Origin: Phycisphaerae bacterium
GTDB lineage: Bacteria > Planctomycetota > Phycisphaerae > Sedimentisphaerales > Anaerobacaceae
Direction: 5' to 3'
Length of the DNA: 64,000 nt
NCBI GenBank assembly: GCA_028714255.1
Contig: JAQTMR010000001.1
Span: 1-64,000 of the forward strand
Each line of letters starts with the position of its first letter. Within the stretch, counting starts at the first letter, position 1. Position numbers and translations under genes: made by a program. Shown piece after piece: positions 15,792 through 24,588 of this stretch. Under the pieces are notes generated by a model that saw only the letters and a program-made list of their open reading frames with translations, had not been told where the DNA came from and did not search any database.

Positions 15792-16247
15792 ATGGTTAAA
15801 AGTTTTGTGACAATTCTAACTATAGCTGTTGTAACTTTGGGACTGGCATTTACCTGCGGCTGTGAGAGTGATGCGCAAACAGGCGCCCTTATCGGCACAG
15901 CAGCCGGCGCAGGTGTCGGCCAGGCAATAGGCCGGGATACAGGCTCAACGCTGATTGGCGCGGCAGTAGGCGGCGGCGCAGGGTATATGATAGGCAACGA
16001 ATCGGACAAGAAAAAAACACGAGCCGAAATGGAAAGTCTCCGCCAGCAAAATATGCAATTGCAGCAACAGAATATGCAAACGCAGCAGCAAATGAGTACC
16101 GTTACAGTCAATATTGTAAACAGCAACGGCTCTATTACCCCTGTAACTCTGAGAAGGGAAGGCGTTGTTTATATCGGCCCAAGAGGTGAAACGTATCCTA
16201 CTATGCCGACACAGGAACAGTTGAAACAGGCAGGATACGGTTTTTAG
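15792..16247 (+). CDS. exported glycine-zipper protein (2TM / SlyB-like), probable lipoprotein
   Basis: A 151-residue protein with an N-terminal export signal ending LGLAFTCGCES; the two Cys make a lipoprotein possible, though the lipobox is not canonical. Residues about 32-66 form a glycine zipper (GALIGTAAGAGVGQAIGRDTG then GAAVGGGAGYMIG), typical of outer-membrane-associated 2TM proteins. A Gln-rich helix (QQNMQLQQQNMQTQQQ) and a small C-terminal beta domain (VVYIGPRGETYPTMPT) follow. GGAGGTACAAA directly before ATG 15792 decides this start over the upstream frame opening. Confidence 0.72.
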   Translation: MVKSFVTILTIAVVTLGLAFTCGCESDAQTGALIGTAAGAGVGQAIGRDTGSTLIGAAVGGGAGYMIGNESDKKKTRAEMESLRQQNMQLQQQNMQTQQQMSTVTVNIVNSNGSITPVTLRREGVVYIGPRGETYPTMPTQEQLKQAGYGF

Positions 16248-16290
16248 AAATTACGATAATTGGTAATTATTTGCTGTTTGGTTAATTCTG

Positions 16291-17091
16291 TTATGTAGGG
16301 TTGTAAGCAACACCTGCGTAGCTGGGTTGTTTTCGTGGCCTATCAGGCCATTTCAATACATCGAATAAAAATTCGCTGGCCTGCCGCAGCATCACAGCGG
16401 GCATAGATGGACACATCTCAAATGAGGCGATTATATCGTTGTCGTATTTGCCTAATACGTTCAGCAGATGTTCCCAGTTTTTTCGGCCTATACCGCCTCG
16501 CATGCCGGGCGGCTGATGGTCGTCCGCGTGACCATAATTATCGCTTAGATGTAAATAGGCAACTCTCTCACCCAGCTCATCTACATATTGCTTGAAATCA
16601 AATTCAGGGTCGAGATTGGCGTAGCCGGTATCGAGGCAATACCAAACAGACTCAAGCTTTCTGCCGACCTGCTTGAGCGTCGATAGCCGGCCGGTTTCAA
16701 GACACAACTTCACCTTATTCAGCTCAGCCAGATTAACCACTTCTTCCGCAAAATTGTAACTGTCCGGTTCCGGCTCATTCGGAATACCCAAACTTCTCAA
16801 GTCAGTTACAATACTTGCTCCAAGCAGTTTGGCACATTCAAGTTGCTCTTGCCACTTTTCCAGTGTCGGCCCATCATTGCGAGAACGCATCGAGACCAGC
16901 ATACCCTCGGCAGCAGCGGCAAGCCTGGGCCAATTACGCCTATCATAACGACAGTCACTTCCACCCTTCATATGAGGCCACAACTCAACTCCGAAGCCCA
17001 TAGACCTTAAGAACTGACATTCCTGCTCGAAAGACAGGTGATTCTCACGCCCCCAAAATAGCATCGTTGAAACAACATATCTAATCCGCAT
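16291..17091 (-). CDS. sugar phosphate isomerase/epimerase-like TIM-barrel protein
   Basis: A 266-residue member of the xylose-isomerase-like / AP-endonuclease-2 family. Likely metal ligands appear in order on beta strands: Glu in LCLETGR, Asp in WYCLDTGYAN, His in AYLHLSDN and Glu in IIASFEMC. Substrate specificity in this family is very broad and is not deducible here. It is isolated between a convergent glycine-zipper gene and a 320-base gap before rpmE. A GGAGAT site precedes ATG. Confidence 0.78.
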   Translation of the reverse strand: MRIRYVVSTMLFWGRENHLSFEQECQFLRSMGFGVELWPHMKGGSDCRYDRRNWPRLAAAAEGMLVSMRSRNDGPTLEKWQEQLECAKLLGASIVTDLRSLGIPNEPEPDSYNFAEEVVNLAELNKVKLCLETGRLSTLKQVGRKLESVWYCLDTGYANLDPEFDFKQYVDELGERVAYLHLSDNYGHADDHQPPGMRGGIGRKNWEHLLNVLGKYDNDIIASFEMCPSMPAVMLRQASEFLFDVLKWPDRPRKQPSYAGVAYNPT

Positions 17092-17358
17092 TATGCTATC
17101 TCCGCCTCAAGGCCTGTAAAATCTCTATTAAAAAGCATACATTATCTTATCGTTTAAAAACAAACGGAGCTTTAGATTAGACAAAACTCACCACAGATAC
17201 GCTTTTCATGAAATTGTGGTATTTGGGGTTGATTTTGGCAAAAACCGCCCCCTTGTCTGCCGTCGCAGACAGCAAAGGCGGCCCTCTTCGTCCAATAATA
17301 AATATAAACCAACCCCCGGCAAAAGAGCCTAAAGCGGTTTAATTACAAAAAATTTCTG

Positions 17359-17386
17359 TTGCAAAATCTGCTAATATTGTTAGAAT
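17359..17386 (+). promoter_or_regulatory. probable rpmE promoter
   Basis: TTGCAA (17359-17364), a 16-base spacer and TAGAAT (17381-17386) lie 28 bases upstream of the L31 start. The rest of the gap 17092-17414 contains no supported gene. Confidence 0.4.
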
Positions 17387-17414
17387 TCATCGTTTTAGGT
17401 TTTGGGAGCACTTT

Positions 17415-17639
17415 ATGAAAGAAGATATACATCCAAAATACCAAAAGGTAGTGGTTCGTTGCGGCTGTGGGAGTACGTTCGAGACGTGCAGCACAGCGGA
17501 AGAAATACACGCTGAAATCTGCTCGATGTGCCATCCATTCTATACAGGCAAGCAGAAATTCGTCGACACCGCAGGACGGATAGAACGGTTCCAAAAGAAA
17601 TACGGCAAAGAGTACTTCAAGAAAGAAAAGAAAAGCTGA
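17415..17639 (+). CDS. rpmE: 50S ribosomal protein bL31, zinc-binding form
   Basis: A 74-residue protein starting [20 protein letters not shown], the conserved L31 N-terminus. Cys16, Cys18, Cys37 and Cys40 (RCGCG and [12 protein letters not shown]) provide a zinc site, so this is the C+ form of L31. The C-terminal [18 protein letters not shown] is typical. A GGGAGC ribosome site lies upstream. prfA follows 97 bases later on the same strand, a common bacterial order (rpmE-prfA). Confidence 0.95.
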   Translation: MKEDIHPKYQKVVVRCGCGSTFETCSTAEEIHAEICSMCHPFYTGKQKFVDTAGRIERFQKKYGKEYFKKEKKS

Positions 17640-17736
17640 TTTCCCGATTATAAGCAGTGTTTAGCGTTTAAGCCTTCTTTTTCTATCCGTTATTTTACCA
17701 TCGCAGGGCCGTTCTCCGTAAGGAGTCCCGAGGACT

Positions 17737-18825
17737 ATGGCTGAAGAAAAAACCACTCTCTTAGCGAAACTCGACGAGATTGAGCTTCGCCACGGCGAAA
17801 TCGAAAAGCAACTTGCCGACCCGACAATCTCCGGCGATTCAGTAAAGCTGATATCGCTTGCCAAAGAACAGGGAAAACTGAAAACAACCGTCGCTAAATA
17901 TCGTGAATACAAAAAAACAATAGCCAGCCTGGAAGAAGCTGAACACATATTAAGTGACAACACCGCAGACGAAGATTTCAAAAATCTGGCAAAAGAGGAA
18001 ATTCGTCCGCTTGAAGCCAAAAAGAAAGCACTTCTCGAAGAAATTCAAAATGCCCTCATATCAAGCGACGATATGAGTATCGATTCTATAATAATGGAAA
18101 TACGCGCCGGCACCGGCGGTGAAGAAGCCGCCTTGTTTGCGCGTGATTTGTTCGATATGTACACGAAATACGCTGAGGGTCGCAGATGGAAAATCGAACA
18201 CCTCAGTTTTAGCCCTGCGGAAATGGGCGGGCTTCGTGAAGTTGTAATTAGCATTAAAGGACGCGGGGTATGGGCCGAATTAGGCTATGAGGGCGGCGGA
18301 CACCGCGTTCAGCGTGTGCCGCAAACCGAGGCACAGGGCAGAATTCACACTTCCGCCGCGACAGTAGCGGTGTTACCTGAGCCGGAAGAAGTTGATATAC
18401 AGATTGCTGAAAAAGATGTTATCGAACATGTCTGCAGGTCAGGCGGGCCAGGCGGACAAAGCGTTAACAAGCTCAACAGCGCAATTAAACTCGAACATAT
18501 ACCAACGGGGATTACCGTTAGTATGCAGGATGATAAAAGCCAGCATAAAAATCGCGCCAAAGCCTGGCGGGTACTGAAAAGCAAAGTTTATGAACATCAC
18601 CTGAGTCAGAAAAGAGCAGAGCGCGATTCGCAGCGTAAAATTATGATTGGTTCAGGCGACAGGTCTGAAAAAATAAGAACATATAACTTCCCCCAAAACC
18701 GCGTCACCGACCACCGAATCAACCTGTCGCTTTATAATCTCGACAGGATAATGGCCGGCGATATGAGCGATATAATTACCGCATTGAGAAACCACGACAG
18801 AGAACAAAAACTAAAGAATCTGTAA
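17737..18825 (+). CDS. prfA: peptide chain release factor 1
   Basis: A 362-residue class I release factor. The codon-recognition tripeptide lies in RVPQTEAQGRIHTSA (P-x-T, RF1 type, reading UAA and UAG), and the catalytic GGPGGQSVNK loop is at about residues 235-245. The N-terminal helical domain and the C-terminal RTYNFPQNRVTDHRI are intact. AGGAGTCCCGAGGACT precedes ATG. No prmC is seen immediately downstream; a four-helix-bundle gene follows instead. Confidence 0.96.
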   Translation: MAEEKTTLLAKLDEIELRHGEIEKQLADPTISGDSVKLISLAKEQGKLKTTVAKYREYKKTIASLEEAEHILSDNTADEDFKNLAKEEIRPLEAKKKALLEEIQNALISSDDMSIDSIIMEIRAGTGGEEAALFARDLFDMYTKYAEGRRWKIEHLSFSPAEMGGLREVVISIKGRGVWAELGYEGGGHRVQRVPQTEAQGRIHTSAATVAVLPEPEEVDIQIAEKDVIEHVCRSGGPGGQSVNKLNSAIKLEHIPTGITVSMQDDKSQHKNRAKAWRVLKSKVYEHHLSQKRAERDSQRKIMIGSGDRSEKIRTYNFPQNRVTDHRINLSLYNLDRIMAGDMSDIITALRNHDREQKLKNL

Positions 18826-18899
18826 AGACGACAGACTCCAGATAACAGACGCCGGACAACAAACTTTGAAAAACAACTGACGGGCGTGAAATTCCAGAT

Positions 18900-19271
18900 A
18901 TGAAAAGAGATTTTAGAAACATAAAAGCATGGAAAAGTGCCGATGACCTCGCAACGCTGGTTTATTCTGCAACAAAAACTTTTCCTAAAGAAGAGCTATA
19001 TGGCCTTGTATCACAGATAAGAAGAGCTGCCGTATCAATACCTTCTAATATAGCCGAAGGAGCAGCAAGGAAGACTATAAAGGAGTATCTTCAATTTCTT
19101 TATATCGCGCAGGGGTCAATTTCTGAATTAGAATACCTTTTGCATTTATCGAAAAGAATAGGTTATTTGAAAGATAGTGAGTATAACAATTTGGATGGCT
19201 TGAGGGACGAAACGGCCAAGATGTTATACGGCCTTATCAATTATATCGAAAAGGAAACAAAAGCCCCTTAA
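18900..19271 (+). CDS. four-helix-bundle protein (23S rRNA intervening-sequence / bAvd-like family)
   Basis: A 123-residue helical protein with the family pattern FRNIKAWKSADDLATLVY..FPKEELYGLVSQIRRAAVSIPSNIAEG, then a SISELEYLLHLSKRIGYL third helix. The family is found inside 23S rRNA genes of some bacteria and beside diversity-generating retroelements, but most copies are solitary and of unknown function. Here it sits between prfA and the kinase-like fusion and is flanked by inverted copies of an AGAC/TCCAGA-type repeat (about 18828-18860 and 19321-19352), which hints at mobility. No reverse transcriptase is seen. Confidence 0.85.
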   Translation: MKRDFRNIKAWKSADDLATLVYSATKTFPKEELYGLVSQIRRAAVSIPSNIAEGAARKTIKEYLQFLYIAQGSISELEYLLHLSKRIGYLKDSEYNNLDGLRDETAKMLYGLINYIEKETKAP

Positions 19272-19357
19272 TGTCTTTTTATAGTGGCAACGGCAATTTT
19301 ATTATATGCTATTTTCTATGTGTCTGAAGTCTGGGGTCTGTCGTCTGGAGTCTTAAA

Positions 19358-20443
19358 ATGATAGTCGTTGTTACCGGAATGGTCGGCGTTGACAAGAAAA
19401 ATTACCTTCATAGAGTTTGTCAATTCGCTGCCGACAAAAACAAGGAAGTGCTTTTGTGCAATGTCGGCGAAAGGATGTATGCCGAAGCGCCGGATATTCC
19501 CAACGGCAAAATCCTCGATATACCGATGAAAAGGCTCAGTTCGCTTCGCCGCAGCATCTTCAAAGATGTCATCGCAAAGGCCAAAAAGGCGCCCAACTTG
19601 ATTGTCAACACCCACGCAACCTTCCGCTGGCGGCACGGCTTGTTCCCCGCGGTGGACTTCGACCAGATGCGCCAGCTCGGTGCGGATATGTATATCTGTC
19701 TGATTGACGGCGTCGTAGCCTTGCACACGCGTCTCCTTGGTGAGCATTCCGTAGAACACTCCCTGAAGGACCTGATTGTCTGGCGGGAAGAGGAAATCAT
19801 CGGCACTGAAATGCTCTGTAAAGGGGTCAACGAATCAGTTCCTTTTTATTGCCTTGCCCGTGGGGCCGAAGAGGAAACCATCGAAACATTTTACAACCTT
19901 GCCTTTGAGAGTCGGAGCAAAAAGGCATATTTGAGTTTTCCAATGACCCACGTCGTTGATATGAAAAATATTCGAGAAGAAATCGACGAGCTTCGGCGAT
20001 TGCTGAAGGAATTTTTTATCTGCTTCGACCCTGCCGATTTGGAAGAATCGTTTTTACCGCTTTACGCACATAAGGCCGCTGAACAAGGGTCCTATACTGT
20101 CGAAGTTGAAACATTAGGACAAAAGGTACAACTGGACCTGAGCCAGGTACAGCAAATCGAACGCGACATCAACAGTCAGATATATGCCCGTGATTTTCTG
20201 CTAATCGACCAGTCGGATATGATAATCAGCTTCATTCCGACATTAGCCGACGGCCGGGCAGCTCTTTCCAGCGGCGTTGAAAGAGAGCTTCAGCACGCCC
20301 ACGAAGCGGCCAAAGAAGTATTCGTCATCTGGACAGCAAAGCAATCACCCTCGGTATTTATCACCCAAACTGCTACAAAAGTTTTTAAAAATATCGAAGA
20401 GACAATGACATTTTTCAAAAATAAAGGATACATAAAAAAGTGA
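19358..20443 (+). CDS. archaeal adenylate kinase-like P-loop domain fused to a nucleoside deoxyribosyltransferase-like domain
   Basis: A 361-residue protein. The N-terminal 180 residues resemble archaeal AdkA-type adenylate kinases: VVVTGMVGVDKKNYLHRV as the P-loop, NVGERMYAEA, NLIVNTHATFRWRHGLFPAVDFDQM, and EEEIIGTEM near the lid. The P-loop is degenerate: positions expected as G-K-[ST] read D12-K13-K14. Residues about 188-340 (KKAYLSFPMTHV, CFDPADLEES, RDFLLIDQSDMIISFIP, ALSSGVERELQHAHEAAKEVFVIW) resemble the nucleoside 2-deoxyribosyltransferase/TIR-like Rossmannoid fold. It overlaps deoC by 4 bases, which suggests a nucleotide or deoxyribose role. Domain calls are by eye; the combination is not one I recognise. 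Confidence 0.6.
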   Translation: MIVVVTGMVGVDKKNYLHRVCQFAADKNKEVLLCNVGERMYAEAPDIPNGKILDIPMKRLSSLRRSIFKDVIAKAKKAPNLIVNTHATFRWRHGLFPAVDFDQMRQLGADMYICLIDGVVALHTRLLGEHSVEHSLKDLIVWREEEIIGTEMLCKGVNESVPFYCLARGAEEETIETFYNLAFESRSKKAYLSFPMTHVVDMKNIREEIDELRRLLKEFFICFDPADLEESFLPLYAHKAAEQGSYTVEVETLGQKVQLDLSQVQQIERDINSQIYARDFLLIDQSDMIISFIPTLADGRAALSSGVERELQHAHEAAKEVFVIWTAKQSPSVFITQTATKVFKNIEETMTFFKNKGYIKK

Positions 20444-21129
20444 CTATCTCTGACGAAAAACAATTAGCCGGCTGTATCGACCATACGCTGCTTAGCTCTA
20501 CCGCTGCAAGTGAGCAAATCAAAAAACTCTGTCAGCAGGCCAGGGACTACGGTTTCTGTTCGGTATTCGTCAATCCGCGATGGATAGCTCTGGCAGCGGA
20601 AGAACTGCAAGGCTGCGGAGTCAAAATCGGCAGCGTGGTCAGTTTTCCGCTCGGCGCCGAATCCACCAAAATCAAGGCCGCTCAAGCCGAGGATTGTATC
20701 TTCGCCGGCGCCGATGAAGTCGATATGGTCGCGGATTTGGCCGCGATAATCGAAGGCGATGAAAAATACCTGTCCAATCAGCTTAACGCGGTATTAAAGG
20801 TTTGCCGGTCGATGAGGCCGGCTGTCTGTCTGAAAGTTATAATCGAAGCGGCTGCCCTGACCATAGAGCAAAAAATATTCGCCTGTCAAATTGTAGATAA
20901 ATGCGGCGTTGATTTCGTAAAAGCAAGTACAGGAATGAACCCCGCCGGCGGTGCGACAATAGAAGATGTTAAACTGTTGAAGGAATACGCGCCGAACTGC
21001 AAAGTCAAGGCTTCCGGCGGAATCAGAACCGCAAAACAGGTCCTCGAAATGCTGGAGGCAGGAGCCGACAGAATAGGTACATCTGCGAGCGTAGAAATCA
21101 TAAACCAGTTCAGAGCGGGCCAAGTATAA
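20440..21129 (+). CDS. deoC: deoxyribose-phosphate aldolase
   Basis: A 229-residue class I aldolase splitting 2-deoxyribose 5-phosphate into glyceraldehyde 3-phosphate and acetaldehyde. CIDHTLL (about residues 11-17), VSFPLGAESTKIKAAQAE, DEVDMV, the Schiff-base region VDFVKASTGMNPAGGAT and CKVKASGGIRTAKQ are all present. The start is GTG at 20440, overlapping the stop of the preceding fusion gene (GTGA) with AAAGGA upstream. The TAA shares a base with the pabB ATG. The tight coupling ties its use to the kinase/deoxyribosyltransferase-like protein. Confidence 0.94.
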   Translation: MTISDEKQLAGCIDHTLLSSTAASEQIKKLCQQARDYGFCSVFVNPRWIALAAEELQGCGVKIGSVVSFPLGAESTKIKAAQAEDCIFAGADEVDMVADLAAIIEGDEKYLSNQLNAVLKVCRSMRPAVCLKVIIEAAALTIEQKIFACQIVDKCGVDFVKASTGMNPAGGATIEDVKLLKEYAPNCKVKASGGIRTAKQVLEMLEAGADRIGTSASVEIINQFRAGQV

Positions 21130-22595
21130 TGACGACTGCAACAGCTGCCGAAAGAAACAAAAGCATCGCCTGCAAACTGCATTACAGAAAAATCCCCCCC
21201 CATTCTTGCTTTCGCAAGAAAGCATGGGGGGTAAATCTCTCGGCTGTAAGTGAAATATTCGCACAGTTAAAATCCCCTTCAATTCTCGGCGGCAACAGCG
21301 CAAAAAAAGACACAGACAGGTTTAGTTACTGGGCCGCTGAACCAAAAGATGTATTTGAGTTCCAAACCGGACAAAAAGACCCATTTGGAAAACTCCAATA
21401 TGCCCTGAATAAATACAAACCTGAAAAAAACTACCCTGACAACCTGCCGAAAGGAATCTTCTGCGGCGGATGGATTGGGTATTTCAGCTATGAACTCGGC
21501 CGATATATCGAGCGGCTGCCTGAAACAACTACAGATGACCTGAAAATGCCGTTAATACGTTTGTGCTTTTATGACCGCCTTATCGCTTATGACCATACCA
21601 AAGATGAATTTTGGCTGATGGCTTTGGCTCTGTCGAATGACATTGAAACGCCCGATGAAAAACTGTCCGCTCTCGAGCGATTACTTAATGAATCACAAAA
21701 TGCCGCTGCCAATTATCCCGCACCTGCCGACCTCGACAATATTGATTTCTCGCAAATTCGATGCAACATCGACAGAGACTATTACTTCAAGGCAATTGAG
21801 AAAATAAAACGCTATATCTACGATGGCGACGTCTATCAAATTAATTTCTCACAGCGATTCGAATGTGATTACCGCGCTCGGCCGATAGAGCTTTTCCACT
21901 GGCAAAACCACTTCAATCCAAGCCCCTATGCCGCGTATATCGACGCCGGCGATTTTCATATCATCAGCGCTTCGCCCGAGATGTTCGTAACAATCGCCGA
22001 TGGCGTCATTTCCACCAAGCCTATAAAAGGAACTCGCCCGCGAATTAACGAGACCTCCGTGGACAGCAGAAACTTCAATGAACTTCTCAACAGTGAAAAA
22101 GAACAGGCCGAACTTAATATGATAATCGACCTCGAGCGTAACGACCTGGCCAGGATATGTAAACCCGGAACCAGAAAAGTTATCCAGCCTCGAACAATCG
22201 AAGGCTACCCAACGGTCTTTCACGCAGTAGCAACGGTGGCCGGCCGACTCAGAAAGGAAATCACGTTCTGCGACGTATTGAAAGCTATGTTCCCCGGCGG
22301 CTCCATCACCGGCGCACCGAAAATCCGCTCGATGGAAATCATCGACGAAACCGAACCCACCGCCAGAGGCGTTTATACCGGCTGTGTCGGCTTTTTATGC
22401 ATCGACGGAAGTGTCTGCTTGAATATCGCCATACGAACAATTATCATCAGGGACAATATGGCCTTTGCACAAACCGGCGGCGGGATAGTCGCGGACTCTG
22501 ACCCGCAGGCCGAATGGGCCGAGACTATTACAAAGGCACGAGCGCTTCTGGCAGGAATAAATAGCGTACAGCAAGCAGCGGATAGCATAGAATAA
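21129..22595 (+). CDS. pabB: aminodeoxychorismate synthase component I
   Basis: A 488-residue chorismate-binding enzyme. The catalytic region is complete: QINFSQRFECDYRA, SASPEMFVTIADGVISTKPIKGTRPRIN (the PIKGT motif), LNMIIDLERNDLARIC, MFPGGSITGAPKIRSMEIIDE and QTGGGIVADSDPQAEW. It makes 4-amino-4-deoxychorismate for folate, and PabC follows directly. The first 35 or so residues are not typical of PabB and include a stretch encoded by a palindromic repeat (21196-21231), so the native start may once have lain further in. ATG 21129 is kept because it is coupled to deoC (TAATG). Confidence 0.88.
   Translation: MTTATAAERNKSIACKLHYRKIPPHSCFRKKAWGVNLSAVSEIFAQLKSPSILGGNSAKKDTDRFSYWAAEPKDVFEFQTGQKDPFGKLQYALNKYKPEKNYPDNLPKGIFCGGWIGYFSYELGRYIERLPETTTDDLKMPLIRLCFYDRLIAYDHTKDEFWLMALALSNDIETPDEKLSALERLLNESQNAAANYPAPADLDNIDFSQIRCNIDRDYYFKAIEKIKRYIYDGDVYQINFSQRFECDYRARPIELFHWQNHFNPSPYAAYIDAGDFHIISASPEMFVTIADGVISTKPIKGTRPRINETSVDSRNFNELLNSEKEQAELNMIIDLERNDLARICKPGTRKVIQPRTIEGYPTVFHAVATVAGRLRKEITFCDVLKAMFPGGSITGAPKIRSMEIIDETEPTARGVYTGCVGFLCIDGSVCLNIAIRTIIIRDNMAFAQTGGGIVADSDPQAEWAETITKARALLAGINSVQQAADSIE
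21196..21231. repeat. palindromic hairpin inside the pabB coding region
   Basis: CCCCCCAT (21196-21203) pairs with ATGGGGGG (21224-21231), and TTCTTGC (21203-21209) pairs with GCAAGAA (21214-21220) around TTTC. The element is translated as IPPHSCFRKKAWG. It resembles the CTTTCG-loop hairpins of the intergenic palindromic repeats at 7380 and 39021. Confidence 0.7.
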
Positions 22596-23474
22596 ATGGA
22601 AAAAGTTTTTCTAAACGATAAATTAGTCGATGCCGATAAGGCCGGGATATCCGTTACCGACAGCGGATTTCTGTACGGAGCCGGTTTGTTCGAAACTATG
22701 CGAAGCTGCAACGGCGTGGTCTTTTCGCTTAAAGACCATTTAGACAGGCTCTTTTTCAGCGCAGGCGCATTGTCGATAAACAATACATACCGCAGAGAAT
22801 ATATCACCGACGCAATCTACGAAGTCCTCAAAGCAAATAATTTAACCGATGCGCGATTGCGGCTAACGCTGACCGGCGGACCAATGTCCCAATCCGAGGA
22901 GGAACGCAAATCCACATTGCTCATCGCCGCCTCCAAATTGCAATCCTACCCGCCTGAATACTATAAAAACGGCGTCCTCGTCGTATTGAGTCCCTTCAGA
23001 CAAAACACCGCAGAGCCCATCTACGGGCACAAAACAACGAGCTATTTCTCGCGTATGCTTGCGCTCAAGTCGGCACATCAAAAAAGAGCTGCCGAGGCGT
23101 TGTGGTTCACCGTAGATAACCGTCTGGCCGAGGGCTGCATAAGCAATGTGTTTTTGGTCAAGGATTCGATTCTTTACACTCCGCCGATTGAAACGCCGGT
23201 ACTCGCAGGCGTATCAAGAAAGACTGTTTTTCAGCTCGCCTTAAAAAAATCAATTGAATTTGTCGAAAAAAACCTTTACATATCTGACTTACTGGACGCT
23301 GATGAAATCTTCCTGACGAATGTGATTATGCAGATTATGCCGATATGTAGCGTGGAGAACCACTCGGTTGGCAGCGGAAAACCCGGGCCGGTGACCGTGA
23401 AACTACAGGAAGAATTCGACGAATTCGTCAAAGACGAGTGCAGAAAAAGCAATAGTTCGACAAGCTCACTATAA
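22596..23474 (+). CDS. pabC: aminodeoxychorismate lyase-like class IV aminotransferase
   Basis: A 292-residue PLP fold-type IV enzyme: DSGFLYGAGLFETMRSCNGVVFSLKDHLDRL, then YGHKTTSYFSRMLALKSA with the probable PLP Lys, and AEGCISNVFLVKDSILYTPP. It begins immediately after the pabB stop, so the pair should produce 4-aminobenzoate. A D-amino-acid or branched-chain aminotransferase is the main alternative, but context favours PabC. The last residues (NSSTSSL) come from a 20-base repeat (23455-23474) nearly identical to one in the clpX tail. Confidence 0.85.
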   Translation: MEKVFLNDKLVDADKAGISVTDSGFLYGAGLFETMRSCNGVVFSLKDHLDRLFFSAGALSINNTYRREYITDAIYEVLKANNLTDARLRLTLTGGPMSQSEEERKSTLLIAASKLQSYPPEYYKNGVLVVLSPFRQNTAEPIYGHKTTSYFSRMLALKSAHQKRAAEALWFTVDNRLAEGCISNVFLVKDSILYTPPIETPVLAGVSRKTVFQLALKKSIEFVEKNLYISDLLDADEIFLTNVIMQIMPICSVENHSVGSGKPGPVTVKLQEEFDEFVKDECRKSNSSTSSL

Positions 23475-23475
23475 A

Positions 23476-24588
23476 ATGAAGATAAAAGACATAGCAGCGA
23501 TAATCGAAGAAATAGTCCCGCTTAAACTGGCACAGGACTGGGACAACGTGGGTTTGCTCATCGGCGACCCGCGTCGAAACGTAAAAAAAATCCTGCTGAC
23601 CATCGACATTACCAACAAAGTGCTTGCCGAGGCAAAAAGATTAAAGACCGATTTAATTGTAAGTTATCATCCTGTTATCTGGGACGGCATAAAGAAAATC
23701 ACCCCCGGTAACCAGAACAGCATTGTATATGATTTGATTCAGGCCGACATCGCGGTCTTTTCCATACATACTGCTTTGGACGCTTTGCCCGGCGGGGTGA
23801 ACGACGAGCTGGCGGAAATCGTCGGTATCATTGACGGCAAACCAATCGGCGATTATGTTGAAAACCCACAGGGTGATAATTACAAGCTTATTGTCTTTGT
23901 CCCCATCGAATCGGCAGCCAAAATTTCGAACGCGGTTTTTGCCGCCGGCGCAGGCGCAATTGGAAACTACAGCAACTGCGGTTTTGCCGCCGAAGGAACA
24001 GGCTCGTTCCTGCCGTTAACCGGGGCCAAACCCGCTATCGGCAAAAAATATAAATTGGAAAAGGTCAATGAAATAAGATTCGAGACAATTGTACCGGCAA
24101 AAAAACTCAATGGCTGTATAGCCGCGATGAAAAAGGCCCATCCCTACGAAGAACCCGCTTTTGACGTGTTCAAAATCTATAATAATCAAAACAAACTCGG
24201 CCTGGGCAGAATCGGCAAACTGCAAAAACCGATGCAGTTGAAAAAAATCCTCGAAAGAATAAAAAAGCACACCGGCGCAAAAGCATTCGGAATTATAGGC
24301 AAACAAAATCGGCTGGTAAAAACCGCGGCGGTTTGTGCCGGCTCGTGCGGCCAAGTCATCAACCTGATTATCGCCGCAAAGACCGACTTCTACCTTACTG
24401 GCGAACTGAAACACCACCAGGCTTTAGCCGCACAGGAAGCAGGCATGACCTGCGTATGTCTCAGCCATACCGTCTCTGAAAGATTCATATTGAAAAAATT
24501 CGCCAAACAACTGCAAAAACAAATCGGGCAAGTAAAAATTAATATAAGCAAAAAAGACGCAGACCCCTTTATATGGAAAACCCTATGA
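23476..24588 (+). CDS. NIF3-like dinuclear metal-binding protein
   Basis: A 370-residue NIF3/YbgI-family protein. Metal-binding segments are visible: VSYHPVIWDGIKKITPGN (about 58-75), SIHTALDALPGGVNDELAEI (about 96-115) and, after a PII-like inserted domain (KLIVFVPIESAAKISNAVFAAGAGAIGNYSNC...HPYEEPAFDVF), TGELKHHQALAAQEAGMTCVCLSHTVSERF. The biochemical role of the family is unsettled (formerly annotated GTP cyclohydrolase I type 2). It begins one base after the pabC stop and overlaps scpB by 16 bases. Confidence 0.88.
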   Translation: MKIKDIAAIIEEIVPLKLAQDWDNVGLLIGDPRRNVKKILLTIDITNKVLAEAKRLKTDLIVSYHPVIWDGIKKITPGNQNSIVYDLIQADIAVFSIHTALDALPGGVNDELAEIVGIIDGKPIGDYVENPQGDNYKLIVFVPIESAAKISNAVFAAGAGAIGNYSNCGFAAEGTGSFLPLTGAKPAIGKKYKLEKVNEIRFETIVPAKKLNGCIAAMKKAHPYEEPAFDVFKIYNNQNKLGLGRIGKLQKPMQLKKILERIKKHTGAKAFGIIGKQNRLVKTAAVCAGSCGQVINLIIAAKTDFYLTGELKHHQALAAQEAGMTCVCLSHTVSERFILKKFAKQLQKQIGQVKINISKKDADPFIWKTL

